This document shows, piece by piece, positions 1-8,991 of a stretch of 64,000 nucleotides of DNA; position 1 is the first letter of the stretch; every line of letters begins with the position of its first letter. The notes beneath the pieces were generated by a model. That model was not told the origin of the DNA. It did not search any database and saw nothing but the letters and a program-made list of their open reading frames with translations. A program made the translations under genes and the position numbers. The DNA is from Pseudomonas reinekei (GTDB lineage: Bacteria; Pseudomonadota; Gammaproteobacteria; Pseudomonadales; Pseudomonadaceae). The stretch covers positions 248,001-312,000 of the forward strand of contig NZ_MSTQ01000001.1 of assembly GCF_001945365.1 (NCBI RefSeq), read 5' to 3'.

Positions 1-1302
1 CACGCTCAAGGTCTGGTTGCCGTGGATGTCGTACTCGCTCAGCTCCTTGTCTTCACGCCACTCCCGTGCATCGTTGGTCAGTTCCCAGCGGGTCACCACT
101 TGCTTGGGCAACTGGCACTGACGAACCTGGTTTTCGAAGGAGTCCGTGTCGTTGGCGTAGTAAGTGGTCGTGACCGTCTTTTGGTGAGTGCCCTGGGTCG
201 TCACTTCCGACTTCAGCAGGTGAAAGCGGTTAAACGTACGGGTCACGCTTCTGGCCGTGGCCGCACCGACCATCAGGCTTTCGGTAGAGCTGTAATCATA
301 GGCGCCGATGATTTTGTACAGGTTGTCTTCACCGTTGCTGTCCCAACTGATCGGGGCGTTGTAGCCGAGGAAGTTGTTGCCGCTGTAGCTGTATTTCACC
401 GCGATCGGTGGCTGGCCACCGCCCGGATCGGTGACGTGATCGGTCACCCGCGGTAGATTGGGGTAGCCGGGGTTGCCCGGAAAGCCGTGGCCGGCGTCGT
501 TGTACTGAATCGTTTCGTGGGCCCCCAGCGGTGTCCAGACTTCCTTGATGCACAGTTGCTCGCGTTCCAGGCCGTAGAGAAAACGCCACCCGGCGCCATT
601 CGCGGTTGGCAGGGTGATTCGCGTCATCCGGTCGTTTTCCAGATGCAGGGTGAATACCGCCAGGGGCACGCCTTGAACCGGTTTGAGACGGATCTCGACG
701 GTGCCTGCGGTCAGGTTGCGAAGCACTTCCAGCAACACGCCCTGGCTGTCACGGATCGTGCTCAACATGCGGCCTTGCCCCGCCGCCTGATAAGCCAGGG
801 TCACTTCGTGGCCCAGCGGTGAGTACATCTTCACCGGCATCGCAACCTGCGGCGTGGAGCCGGTGAGTTTGAGAATTTCCACCAGGCCGGAGGTGTGCAC
901 CACCTTGAAATCACCCTGCGGGTCGCCGGTCAGTTGGTACAGTTTGAAGCTCTGGATCTTCTGCTCTTTCATCTTCAGGCGCGTAGGCTCACCGTCGCCT
1001 GCGTAGTTGCCGGTCACCTTGAAACTTTCCCCCGAGTGCACCGCGATGATCTGCGTGCTGGGGGTGTATTGCGTCGAGGCCAGGCGCCAGTTCAAGCCGA
1101 AGCCGTTGTTGATCGTGCTGATCGGGCTGTAACTCAGGTTCAATGGCACGACCGGCCCGCGCAGATCATTGACCTCTACCTCGTGCAACGAGAGCCCCAC
1201 CGTGTATAGACCGGTGCGCGGATCGACGCCCGACTGAACGAAGCTCTGAAAGTTGAATGCGTTGGAATGCACCGCGGTTTTTTCTTCGGTTGTACTGTTC
1301 AT
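1..1302 (-). CDS. RHS/YD-repeat protein, N-terminal part (runs off window)
   Basis: This is the N-terminal 434 codons of a large RHS-family protein; the rest lies beyond the left edge. The frame is open from the ATG at 1302 to base 1. The translation closely matches residues 1 to about 430 of the RHS protein at 8992-14124: both share HSNAFNFQSFVQSGVD near the start, then TQYTPSTQII and VAMPVKMYSP. An in-frame ATG lies at 1308, but GAGG sits 8 nt before the 1302 ATG and only 2 nt before the other, so 1302 is preferred. It is the last gene of a minus-strand run of four that begins at 8636. RHS proteins form a beta-propeller/cocoon shell around a variable C-terminal toxin, as in TccC of insecticidal Tc complexes; the variable end is not visible here. 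No signal peptide is seen. Confidence 0.88.
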   Translation of the reverse strand, partial: MNSTTEEKTAVHSNAFNFQSFVQSGVDPRTGLYTVGLSLHEVEVNDLRGPVVPLNLSYSPISTINNGFGLNWRLASTQYTPSTQIIAVHSGESFKVTGNYAGDGEPTRLKMKEQKIQSFKLYQLTGDPQGDFKVVHTSGLVEILKLTGSTPQVAMPVKMYSPLGHEVTLAYQAAGQGRMLSTIRDSQGVLLEVLRNLTAGTVEIRLKPVQGVPLAVFTLHLENDRMTRITLPTANGAGWRFLYGLEREQLCIKEVWTPLGAHETIQYNDAGHGFPGNPGYPNLPRVTDHVTDPGGGQPPIAVKYSYSGNNFLGYNAPISWDSNGEDNLYKIIGAYDYSSTESLMVGAATARSVTRTFNRFHLLKSEVTTQGTHQKTVTTTYYANDTDSFENQVRQCQLPKQVVTRWELTNDAREWREDKELSEYDIHGNQTLSV

Positions 1303-1368
1303 GTCCATGACCTCGAAAAACTAAAAGCGGAAAACAGTGGAGGCGTAGTGTTCGTGCACCGCGCTCGC

Positions 1369-4242
1369 TCAATGTTCAAACAGGGGTTCGACGACAGGCC
1401 GGTTCCGGTTATTCGTCGGGAAACTGATCCGTACGGGATGACGGTGGCCTTCGGTATCGGTCAAGACCACCTTCAAGCCTTCTTTGAGTGGATACAGGTC
1501 CGGGTTCCCGGATGTGCCGTTGGAATCGGCCTGGCGAATATCGATACGGCGGAACACGCCGATCAGGAAGGCGCCTGCCGCAATGGGCCGGTCAAGATTC
1601 TGGTCCAACACCGGTTTGAGATTGCGGTTGGCCTTGATGATCGAGTCAAACGCCATGACGCCTTCGTCGCCTGCAACCCTTGGGTCGTTGAAGGCGTAAC
1701 CTGTGTAGGTGAACATCTTTTCGTTGTCGTAGGGGCTTTCCCATTTGACCATCGAGGTTGTAACAGGGGAAATTCCCACGCCGAAGGGTGACTGAAACTC
1801 GACCGCCTCGAAATTCAAGGGCATTCCACCCTGCTGCCCGCCTTTTTTATAGGTCAGCGTGAAGTAGTCCGTGGTTTCCAGGAAGAGCTCAAAACCGTCG
1901 TCGTTTTCGCCGTTTTCCGGATCGTCAGGCCCTCCCCCCTTGACACGGCGACGTGTCATTTTGAAGGAATCCGGGTGCACTTCCGGCGATGGCACAGGTT
2001 CCAGTTTGATGGTTCCGTCTTCATGGCCGGGGTGAGCATCCGATCGAAACGGTGCTTGACCACTCGGGTCGTCCACCACCGCATAGAAGTCGCCGACTTG
2101 CACATCCCGTGTCACCAGATAGACCGTTATCAGGTTCGGCGTAGCAGTCGTTGAAACACCGGTTGCCTCGTTTTGCCCATTACTGACAAAGCTCCGGAAC
2201 CGGTTGGGAATCCGTGTCTGGGCCCACAGCAACGGTGCCAACGGATCGTATGGAATACCTTCCTGGCCGGCTGCGACCTCCGCAACCTGCTGCTCGGACC
2301 GACGGTGATAAATCATCATCGTGTCCTCTTCCTCGGGTGTCAGAGGACGGCCATCGGTTTCGATGCGGACTTCAACGGCCAGCTGCTGATAGCCGTTGGC
2401 GTACACCTTCGGTGAACGCAAGGCTGTCAGGGAGAACTTGGTGAGCATTGTCCAGTCGGACTCTACATCGATGTTATTCAACTTGATGATGCTGTAGCCG
2501 GTCCTGACAATGATCCCCATGTAGGAGATGTCGCACTTGACCACACTGAATGGCCGTGAAGTGATGGTCGGTGCAGTGAACACCCCGTCTCGCACCGTGC
2601 CATCACCCAACACCTCCCAGCTACGTTCAAATTCTGGCGGTGCATCGGTCACCGGTTCCAGCTTCACCGTGGCCGAGCGCGCAATCGAACTGACGAACGC
2701 CGGTTCAATGGTCATGGTGGTCGGGAATTTGGACAACACCACACAGGCGCGTACGGTTTCACCCGAAGCATCGCGCACTTCGATCGGCTGCACCATCAAG
2801 TGCTCCGGCAAGTCGTCGGCGTTACTCGGCGGCGTGTAGACAGCGCTGTTGCCGTTAGCGACCAACCTGCCGTACGCCGGTTGACTCCAGGTCAGCGCAC
2901 TGCCGCTGAGCGCCGTGGCCACGAAAGTCACCGAGGGACCACCCACCTGACGCGGGACACAACCGGGTGACAGGGTCATGGCCTCGGCGGTGACCAGCAA
3001 CAGCGCCGACACGCGATGGACGCGAGCTGGAATGTCTCCGTTGGCAGGCTGGGTCCAGGTCGCGGTGACAATGTTGCGTACCGACTCCTTGCCAAGCTTC
3101 GCGGCCGTCACTGGTTGATAAACACCGGTCGTCGCATTGATGCTGCCCGCCGACTCAATGGTATTGAGGCTCCTCACGCTCCAGGTCACGCCACTGACCG
3201 GCGCTCCATTGAACAAAGCCTTGTACGTCAGCGGGCTCCCGCCGGCCTTGAGGCTGTGCATCGCTGGCTCAATGGTCAGCGAGGTCCTCGACGGGTCCAG
3301 GCTGCCAAAGATCACCATGTCATGGGGCGTGTGGCGAGAATGTTCGACGAACACATTCTTCTGCCCGGGAAACAGGACACTGCGGATCAGGTCGAGTTTC
3401 TCATCGTCGGAACGCTCGATGAACTCCTTGGCCAGGACCATGGTCGCGGAATATTTACGAACACCGTTTTCCTCATCGTCCGGGATCAGGTAGGGGAATC
3501 GGTCCCTGGAAGGAATATCCCCCCCCGTGGCGTTGCCCCTGAGTTTGATCAGTACGACCACGGCGCCATCACCCACATTCAACGCCCCAGGCAATTGCGC
3601 ACCCGGCGCTCGCTGCGTCAGGATGATGAAGTTGGTGGGGCTCAGGTCGCTGCCGCCCTTGAGGTCGAGAATGCCAAGCTCGTAAACCTGGCGCTCGACT
3701 GGCAGGTTGTTGAATTTTTCCTGGAAAAACCCGCCGATTTTTTGTTGGCTGGCCACGGGCGCCGCAAGGTCGCAGACGAATTCGGTGCCCTTGGACAGAT
3801 CGAGTGTGACCCGCCCGAGGCGATCGATCGAACCCACGACCAGTGACAGATCCAGTTTGATTTTCAGCGTATAACCCTGGGCCTCGGTGATCTGGTAGCT
3901 GTACAGCACCCCGGTTTTGATTTCGAACGCGGTGAATGAGCCGCCCAAAATACTGAAGGTCAATATTGCCCGGGAGTTGTCGAGCGCGGCCGGCTCAAAT
4001 GACAACAACGGTTTACCGATCATCACATCTTTGAGAACGCCTTTTTCAGTCAAGGAGTCATTCAAGTGCACTTCGCCGGAGAACACCGGCACATAATTGG
4101 AACCGTCATACTTTTCCAGCCACTGTTGAAGCAACACCCGATTAAGACGTTCACGGTCGAAAGCACAAACGGCGCCCCAGCGTTCAGTAATGGCGCGGTC
4201 TTTCATCTTTTCAAGAATACTGGCGAGTGAATTGCTGGCCAT
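1369..4242 (-). CDS. Large protein with P47/TULIP-like N-terminal region and Ig-like repeats
   Basis: 957-residue protein, clearly paralogous to the next gene upstream (4344-6764). The start is MASNS at 4242 because GAGGG lies 8 nt before it; the in-frame ATG at 4263 lacks this. The first ~300 residues follow the layout of Clostridium P47/OrfX-type TULIP proteins: a Trp-x-Ala-x-D...N..LLQQ...Y opening (WGAVCAFDRERLN), a membrane-free amphipathic beta-rich body, then a YELG...LSPTNF...GAVVVLIKLRG...AKEFI stretch. From about residue 310 come Ig-like units marked by SAGSINATTGVYQP and NGNSAVYTPPSN, and a C-terminal domain opening with KVYANGYQQLAVEV. No signal peptide or membrane span. It lies between RHS genes, which suggests a role with the RHS toxins. 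The P47/TULIP assignment is inference from pattern; the Ig-like repeats are more certain. Confidence 0.72.
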   Translation of the reverse strand: MASNSLASILEKMKDRAITERWGAVCAFDRERLNRVLLQQWLEKYDGSNYVPVFSGEVHLNDSLTEKGVLKDVMIGKPLLSFEPAALDNSRAILTFSILGGSFTAFEIKTGVLYSYQITEAQGYTLKIKLDLSLVVGSIDRLGRVTLDLSKGTEFVCDLAAPVASQQKIGGFFQEKFNNLPVERQVYELGILDLKGGSDLSPTNFIILTQRAPGAQLPGALNVGDGAVVVLIKLRGNATGGDIPSRDRFPYLIPDDEENGVRKYSATMVLAKEFIERSDDEKLDLIRSVLFPGQKNVFVEHSRHTPHDMVIFGSLDPSRTSLTIEPAMHSLKAGGSPLTYKALFNGAPVSGVTWSVRSLNTIESAGSINATTGVYQPVTAAKLGKESVRNIVTATWTQPANGDIPARVHRVSALLLVTAEAMTLSPGCVPRQVGGPSVTFVATALSGSALTWSQPAYGRLVANGNSAVYTPPSNADDLPEHLMVQPIEVRDASGETVRACVVLSKFPTTMTIEPAFVSSIARSATVKLEPVTDAPPEFERSWEVLGDGTVRDGVFTAPTITSRPFSVVKCDISYMGIIVRTGYSIIKLNNIDVESDWTMLTKFSLTALRSPKVYANGYQQLAVEVRIETDGRPLTPEEEDTMMIYHRRSEQQVAEVAAGQEGIPYDPLAPLLWAQTRIPNRFRSFVSNGQNEATGVSTTATPNLITVYLVTRDVQVGDFYAVVDDPSGQAPFRSDAHPGHEDGTIKLEPVPSPEVHPDSFKMTRRRVKGGGPDDPENGENDDGFELFLETTDYFTLTYKKGGQQGGMPLNFEAVEFQSPFGVGISPVTTSMVKWESPYDNEKMFTYTGYAFNDPRVAGDEGVMAFDSIIKANRNLKPVLDQNLDRPIAAGAFLIGVFRRIDIRQADSNGTSGNPDLYPLKEGLKVVLTDTEGHRHPVRISFPTNNRNRPVVEPLFEH

Positions 4243-4343
4243 GTCAGTTACCCTCAATAACAATTTTTCGGTGCATTTGGAGAGCCCTCTGAACTATTCA
4301 GCAGGCTCGACAACATCTTTTATGTATCGATTAAACAGCCGTA

Positions 4344-6764
4344 TTAAATTTGCGGCAGTCCATCGAGTGAACCTGGAGGTATCTCCGGTACCGGTTGTGC
4401 AGGCAAGGCTGCAAGTGGCAAGGGTTGGATCGAGAAGGCATCGCCGAGGAAGAAGTCCCCCATTGTTGCTCTGGCGGTGATGATCACAAATTGATGTGGG
4501 CTGTTCGGGCTTGGCGTATAAACGCCAGTCGCATCAATCGAACCTGCGTCGGTTGGCGGAAAGAGATCCCAGGTGGGCTCCAGCGATTGCCCGTTGAACT
4601 TCGCTGAAAACTTCGCCTTGCCAGCCGCTTGCAACTCCATATTTAAAACCAGGTTCTGCTTGTCATGGGTCACCACAACAAACGAAGACTGCGTTTGTTG
4701 GGTGGCTGTATTGGTCACCTTCACTTCATCAATGGTGAAGGTTCGCTTCGTAGTGCCTACGTCCTCCTTGGGCGGTGCGGTATAGACATTGGTGCGATCG
4801 GGGCTGGCGTTTTCCGGAATGCTGCCGCCACCGATCACCGTCCATTTCAACGCGCCACTGAGGGAGTTGGCGCTGAATTGCCGTGTTTGCACCTGGTTAT
4901 CCGAGGCGGAACAGGTTTGTACCAGCGGATTGAGGGTCACGGCGCGGGCGGCAATGGTGACCAGGGCCTTGCTGACATGGGGATTACTGCCGGTGCCGGT
5001 GGCGGTGATTTTGACCCGTTTGAAGGTGCCACCGATCTGGCTCAAACCCGGCGCGGTATAGCGACCGGTGTTGGCATCGATCTGGCCAGCGTCGGTGGTA
5101 GTGCCGTCTAGGTTGCTGACACTCCACTTAAGGCCCGGCACTGCCGGGTTTGTGGTGAAAGTGTGAGTGGCGCTGTAGCCCAGGAGCTTTTCGGCCGGGT
5201 CGATACTGAAAGTGGTCAGTCGGGGGCTGATGGAGCCGAAGCTGATCATGTCGCCAGGTACGTCGATGGTTTTAAGTTGTACAGAGTCTGTGCTGTTGAA
5301 TAAAAGGCTGTGCAATACGAAAACGTCAATGGGTTCAAAGGCTGCAGACAAAGCCTGCGCAAAGTGCTCTTTGCAAACGGTCGATTGATGTCTGGAAAAA
5401 TCGGTATATAAATTAATCCACTCTGCAAACACGTCATCCGGCTTTGCACTCACAGTTTTAATAGTTGACTGAAAATCAATAAACTCCACACCTACCGTAC
5501 CAGCAACCAAATCAATGTTAAGCGAAAAATCCGCACCGAGCTCAGCGTTCAACTCGAGTTCCATTTGAAACGGATTTCCATTTGACAGCGTAATTACCGC
5601 ATCACACCAAATTCCTCTTTTTGCGCCCATAACAATTCTAAAGCGATTCCCCCCTACCCTCGTTATGGTCATCCTTTCGGTCGCCCCAAAATACATAGGC
5701 AAGAAAAAACCATTAAGCCTCAATTCATGGACTGAAGGCTCGCCAGGAAAAGTAGGAGCACCATTAAAATAATAATGACCCCAGCCTAACTCCAACCCCC
5801 CTGTGGTTTGCCGGGCTGTGATTGACTCAACAAACCCATGATTATTATAACGCACGTCAAACGTCGCATCGGGATCCCTAAAAGCTTTCGCCAGAGACCC
5901 AGCGATAATATTCTCCATCAAAAACGACTCTTTCAACATCAAACTTGAATTCAATTCCGGCCGATCAACAGGTAACGGATAAAGCCAATCTTCACCCGGA
6001 AACCCACCCTCCAACTCCCCCTTCATCGCAATCCGCAACTCCAGCGCGCCATTGCCGAAATTGGCGGCACTCCTGAGGTTGGCACCCGCCTCCATCACCG
6101 TACGCATCTTGAACTTCGCCGGCTTGAGAAACTCCTGCTCGGTGTAAGTCAGTTGCCCCAGCTTGTAAGTCCGGCGCGCCGGTTCGGCCTCGCGGAACTT
6201 GCGTTTCAGATAGGCGCCGCCCATCCGACGTACGTGCTCGACACGCGAGTTGGTCAACTCCCAGACGTGACGCTGCGCGGCCGGATCCCCCAGGTCCAGC
6301 ACCACACTCCCTCCCTGGTCAACCTGGCCGATGATATCCTTGAGCGATACCCGGTTGGCCGTGAGCTCCGGATGATCCAGCGGGTCGAACGAACTGATCT
6401 TTGTCACTTCGGCGCCTCCGCCGGGACCGCTGTAGAGCTCGATCTCGGTGCCCCCGACAACCGCCATGCTCATGTTGGCCTCGGCCACATTGGCGCCGTT
6501 GCTATCCGGGTTGTTTTCAAAACTCAGGCGGGGAACATCGGTCTGGTAGTTATTCAGCCAGTACCAGGTGGTTTCTCCAGTGGCGTAAGTGTCGTCGATC
6601 GGTGGCATGTAGGCATTGCTGTCAAACTTCTGGATATATTCCTGCTGCAACAAGTGATTGCACTTGTCGCGGTCGTAGGCGACAAATGCACTCCAGTCAT
6701 TGGTACGCGGACGCAATGCCGCCCATTCCAGATATTCGCGATAAGTGACTCTTCGGGCTGCCAT
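4344..6764 (-). CDS. P47/TULIP-like protein with Ig-like repeats (paralogue of next gene)
   Basis: 806-residue protein starting MAARRVTYREYLEW. AAGG lies 9 nt before the ATG at 6764 but abuts the alternative ATG at 6773, so 6764 is chosen. The opening DWSAFVAYDRDKCNHLLQQ matches the paralogue at 1369-4242 and resembles the N-terminus of P47-family TULIP proteins. About residues 200-310 carry the YKLGQLTY...FLKPAKF...GALELRI...PVDRPELN...FLMENII layout typical of that family. From about residue 500 three Ig-like units end in DAGQIDANTGRYTAPG, TNVYTAPP and DAGSIDATGVYTPSP. The C-terminus is shorter than in the paralogue. The 3' third of the gene is less GC-rich around 5270-5980 than its neighbours. 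It has no signal peptide. The P47/TULIP call is inference; lipid binding or a chaperone role for a toxin would be analogy only. Confidence 0.72.
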   Translation of the reverse strand: MAARRVTYREYLEWAALRPRTNDWSAFVAYDRDKCNHLLQQEYIQKFDSNAYMPPIDDTYATGETTWYWLNNYQTDVPRLSFENNPDSNGANVAEANMSMAVVGGTEIELYSGPGGGAEVTKISSFDPLDHPELTANRVSLKDIIGQVDQGGSVVLDLGDPAAQRHVWELTNSRVEHVRRMGGAYLKRKFREAEPARRTYKLGQLTYTEQEFLKPAKFKMRTVMEAGANLRSAANFGNGALELRIAMKGELEGGFPGEDWLYPLPVDRPELNSSLMLKESFLMENIIAGSLAKAFRDPDATFDVRYNNHGFVESITARQTTGGLELGWGHYYFNGAPTFPGEPSVHELRLNGFFLPMYFGATERMTITRVGGNRFRIVMGAKRGIWCDAVITLSNGNPFQMELELNAELGADFSLNIDLVAGTVGVEFIDFQSTIKTVSAKPDDVFAEWINLYTDFSRHQSTVCKEHFAQALSAAFEPIDVFVLHSLLFNSTDSVQLKTIDVPGDMISFGSISPRLTTFSIDPAEKLLGYSATHTFTTNPAVPGLKWSVSNLDGTTTDAGQIDANTGRYTAPGLSQIGGTFKRVKITATGTGSNPHVSKALVTIAARAVTLNPLVQTCSASDNQVQTRQFSANSLSGALKWTVIGGGSIPENASPDRTNVYTAPPKEDVGTTKRTFTIDEVKVTNTATQQTQSSFVVVTHDKQNLVLNMELQAAGKAKFSAKFNGQSLEPTWDLFPPTDAGSIDATGVYTPSPNSPHQFVIITARATMGDFFLGDAFSIQPLPLAALPAQPVPEIPPGSLDGLPQI

Positions 6765-6830
6765 GGTGTTCATCCTTATTTATTAAACGTTTGGTGTGTC
6801 GCAAGTTTTATGACTGCGAACAGCGTCCGA

Positions 6831-8636
6831 TCAAACGGCCAGGGTAAACCTGGCATCGACCAGTTTCGTTTCAGCACCGGGCTCATAGGTGATCGTCACG
6901 CCAACGGTGACGCTGCCTGTTTGAAACTTCTGCAACTCGGCTTTGCTGACAAATGTTTCAACCAGATTCGCGCTCGCTTGCGCTTGGGTCACAACATGAT
7001 TGTTGAATATCGGGTAAGTCAGGGTCGCACCCGCCGTATCTTTCCCGACGAGTAATGCATTGAGTGTCTGGCCGGCACGGATATAGGCCCAACCACGGGG
7101 GAAAGAGAACTTCTCGCCCTGGGCAGGAACGGCAGAAATCGAAATTCGCCCGCCGCTGGCCTGGGCTTGTGCCGATTGAATGGCCAGGTAGCGGTTCAGC
7201 GGAACCGGCAATACGCGGAGCACATAAATGTCCGACGGGTAGGCAAAGGTTTCACCTTGCGGCGTGACCTTGTAATACACGTTGACCAACTTATCCATGT
7301 TGGCGGGAATGAACTGTGGCGGGATATTGAAGAGGCGGCCGCCCGGGGTGACAGGTGCAGTCACAGAATGGGCACCGGTCGTGCCGAACCCCTCGAAGAA
7401 CACTTCGATTTTGTCGTTGGGCCCATAGCTGGCTTCGTCGTCGATCTGGATATTGATACCTGAGCTGACAAGCCCGTCGGCGTCGATTTCGCCTGCGCCT
7501 TCGACCGGATCGTCCCCCGGCCGTGCGTCCACCACAATGGCCATCGGCAGGACCAACGGCCCACGGATGGTTGCCGGGTAAGGTGTCGCCGACAGAGCAC
7601 TGCCCATCCAGGCGAACTGATATTGCAGCTCGATGGGCGAGCGATCGGTGGCCTTCACCCACTCCGGCGGCACGACCAGCTCGATGAACCCCTTGTCGAT
7701 GGTCGAGACGTCGACCCGTGCCTGCAGGACAAGCGGTTCCACCAGGTCCAGGTCGGAGCGGACGTAGCACAGCAGTTCATCCCCGACACCGATGTCGGGC
7801 CAGGCATTGATACGCAGCGGCAGTCCCTGAGGAAATTGCACCGGATTGATAGGCCCGCCGGTATGACCCACGATGGTCAACGCCGGCAGTTGTGCTGAGG
7901 TCGGTGGATTGAGCTCGATGGTTTGCGTGGCCGACAGGGTTTGTTCCAAGGCCGTACCGGCGTACTGAATACCGTAGCTCAACTCGATCCTGCCGCCATC
8001 GACCCGACGCAAGTCACTTTTGTTGAGAAACAAGGCCAGCGGCTTGTCGAGATCGGCCTTGGTGACAGTCGTGGGATAGGCCAGGGCCGGCAGATATTCG
8101 TCGCCGTCGGAGTCGAAGCGTCGGCAATGCAAGGTGACGATGTCCCCCACCGACATCGCTTCGTAAGGCACCAGGCGCACACCCAGCGCCGCCGGCGCTT
8201 CGCTTAGATCCAGATGCAGATCATGGGATTCCTGGATCTGTAAAACGGGGAGTGCCGGCCTCGCCCGCGGACGTTTGCCGACATAGAAATACATCCGCCG
8301 GGATTCGTCGCCAGGGGCTCCACCGGCGATCGCCACACGATAGGAGTAGAACGCCAGGCCCCCATCGAGGTCGACAATGGTGTGATTTTCGATTTCGGCG
8401 GGCATGCCGTAGGGCGTCAATTTGCTCAGGTCCACCGCCACCTGATCATTCAGTTCGTCGACCACCGCGCCATCAGCGGCGCAGCCGCGAAAATTCAGAA
8501 GGAGCAAATGATCGTCGCCGGTTTCTATTCCGGGATACTTGATATAAGTCATAAGCTTGGAGCTGCCCAACTTAACCAAATCGACGGCATTATCGGGGCC
8601 CAATGACGGGATCGTCGGCGCAGGGTTATCAATCAT
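6831..8636 (-). CDS. Ig-like repeat protein of unknown function, 601 aa
   Basis: First gene of the minus-strand run 8636 to 1. AAGGA precedes the ATG by about 9 nt. The protein is beta-rich, made of repeated units of roughly 120 residues. Each has a conserved core of GD-x-hydrophobic (MSVGDIVTLHCR, IGVGDELLCYVR, GPNDKIEVFFEG), a central proline-rich strand, and an ending such as VYYKVTPQGETFAYPSD. The same architecture recurs in the proteins at 19518-20963 and 23583-25568, so the locus holds a three-member family. No signal peptide, membrane span or catalytic motif is visible. Invasin/intimin-type Ig folds are the likely structural class. The function is not known; export with an RHS or fimbrial partner is a guess from location. 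Confidence 0.72.
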   Translation of the reverse strand: MIDNPAPTIPSLGPDNAVDLVKLGSSKLMTYIKYPGIETGDDHLLLLNFRGCAADGAVVDELNDQVAVDLSKLTPYGMPAEIENHTIVDLDGGLAFYSYRVAIAGGAPGDESRRMYFYVGKRPRARPALPVLQIQESHDLHLDLSEAPAALGVRLVPYEAMSVGDIVTLHCRRFDSDGDEYLPALAYPTTVTKADLDKPLALFLNKSDLRRVDGGRIELSYGIQYAGTALEQTLSATQTIELNPPTSAQLPALTIVGHTGGPINPVQFPQGLPLRINAWPDIGVGDELLCYVRSDLDLVEPLVLQARVDVSTIDKGFIELVVPPEWVKATDRSPIELQYQFAWMGSALSATPYPATIRGPLVLPMAIVVDARPGDDPVEGAGEIDADGLVSSGINIQIDDEASYGPNDKIEVFFEGFGTTGAHSVTAPVTPGGRLFNIPPQFIPANMDKLVNVYYKVTPQGETFAYPSDIYVLRVLPVPLNRYLAIQSAQAQASGGRISISAVPAQGEKFSFPRGWAYIRAGQTLNALLVGKDTAGATLTYPIFNNHVVTQAQASANLVETFVSKAELQKFQTGSVTVGVTITYEPGAETKLVDARFTLAV

Positions 8637-8991
8637 GAATAAGCTTCCTTACATTCAGGCAGTTGTTGTCCGCGAGTGGACGAGTGCCGCTTTCATTGAG
8701 CACAGTTTTTACGCCTGAATAAGGGGCCTGGGTACTATCAGAACTGCTAGGTTCGCGTTCTTTTAAATGCTGGTAGTGTTTTGCTTCAGTCAACTGTGGC
8801 TTTTAAATTATCAAAAAAAACACAGACAGACAGTCCAGGACTCTGCTTTAAAAATCGAACTCAAAGCAGTGACTCATTTTTACAAAGTATTAAACAACCG
8901 AACACTACCGAGGCAGAACATCGTCTTTAGTTGCGCGCTATTCACGAAACGTCTGCCGCTGCTAGCTCATTCCCGTTTTGAGGTTTGACGC
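8637..8991. other. Divergent intergenic region between the 8636 operon and the RHS gene
   Basis: 355 bp, clearly more AT-rich than the flanking genes, separating the minus-strand Ig/P47-like operon from the plus-strand RHS gene. It contains the dyad and -10-like sequence listed separately (8735-8784). The RHS start codon at 8992 is preceded by GAGG with 8 nt spacing. A potential 73-codon frame at 8767-8988 has no ribosome site or coding character, so I do not call it. No promoter could be assigned with confidence to the minus-strand operon. Confidence 0.6.
8735..8784 (+). promoter_or_regulatory. Putative activator dyad (lux-box-like) and promoter of the RHS gene
   Basis: The 16-bp imperfect dyad CTATCAGAACTGCTAG (8735-8750) is followed after exactly 23 nt by TAGTGTTTTGC (8774-8784), whose first six bases could be a -10 element. 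The same dyad type, the same 23-nt gap and the identical 11-mer occur before the secreted-protein gene at 25905. This geometry fits an activator box covering the -35 position, as in class II LuxR-type promoters. That reading is inference. Confidence 0.5.

Noticed and set aside
8767..8988. 73-codon plus-strand frame in the divergent gap
   Set aside because: No ribosome site, AT-rich non-coding composition, and it overlaps the putative promoter.
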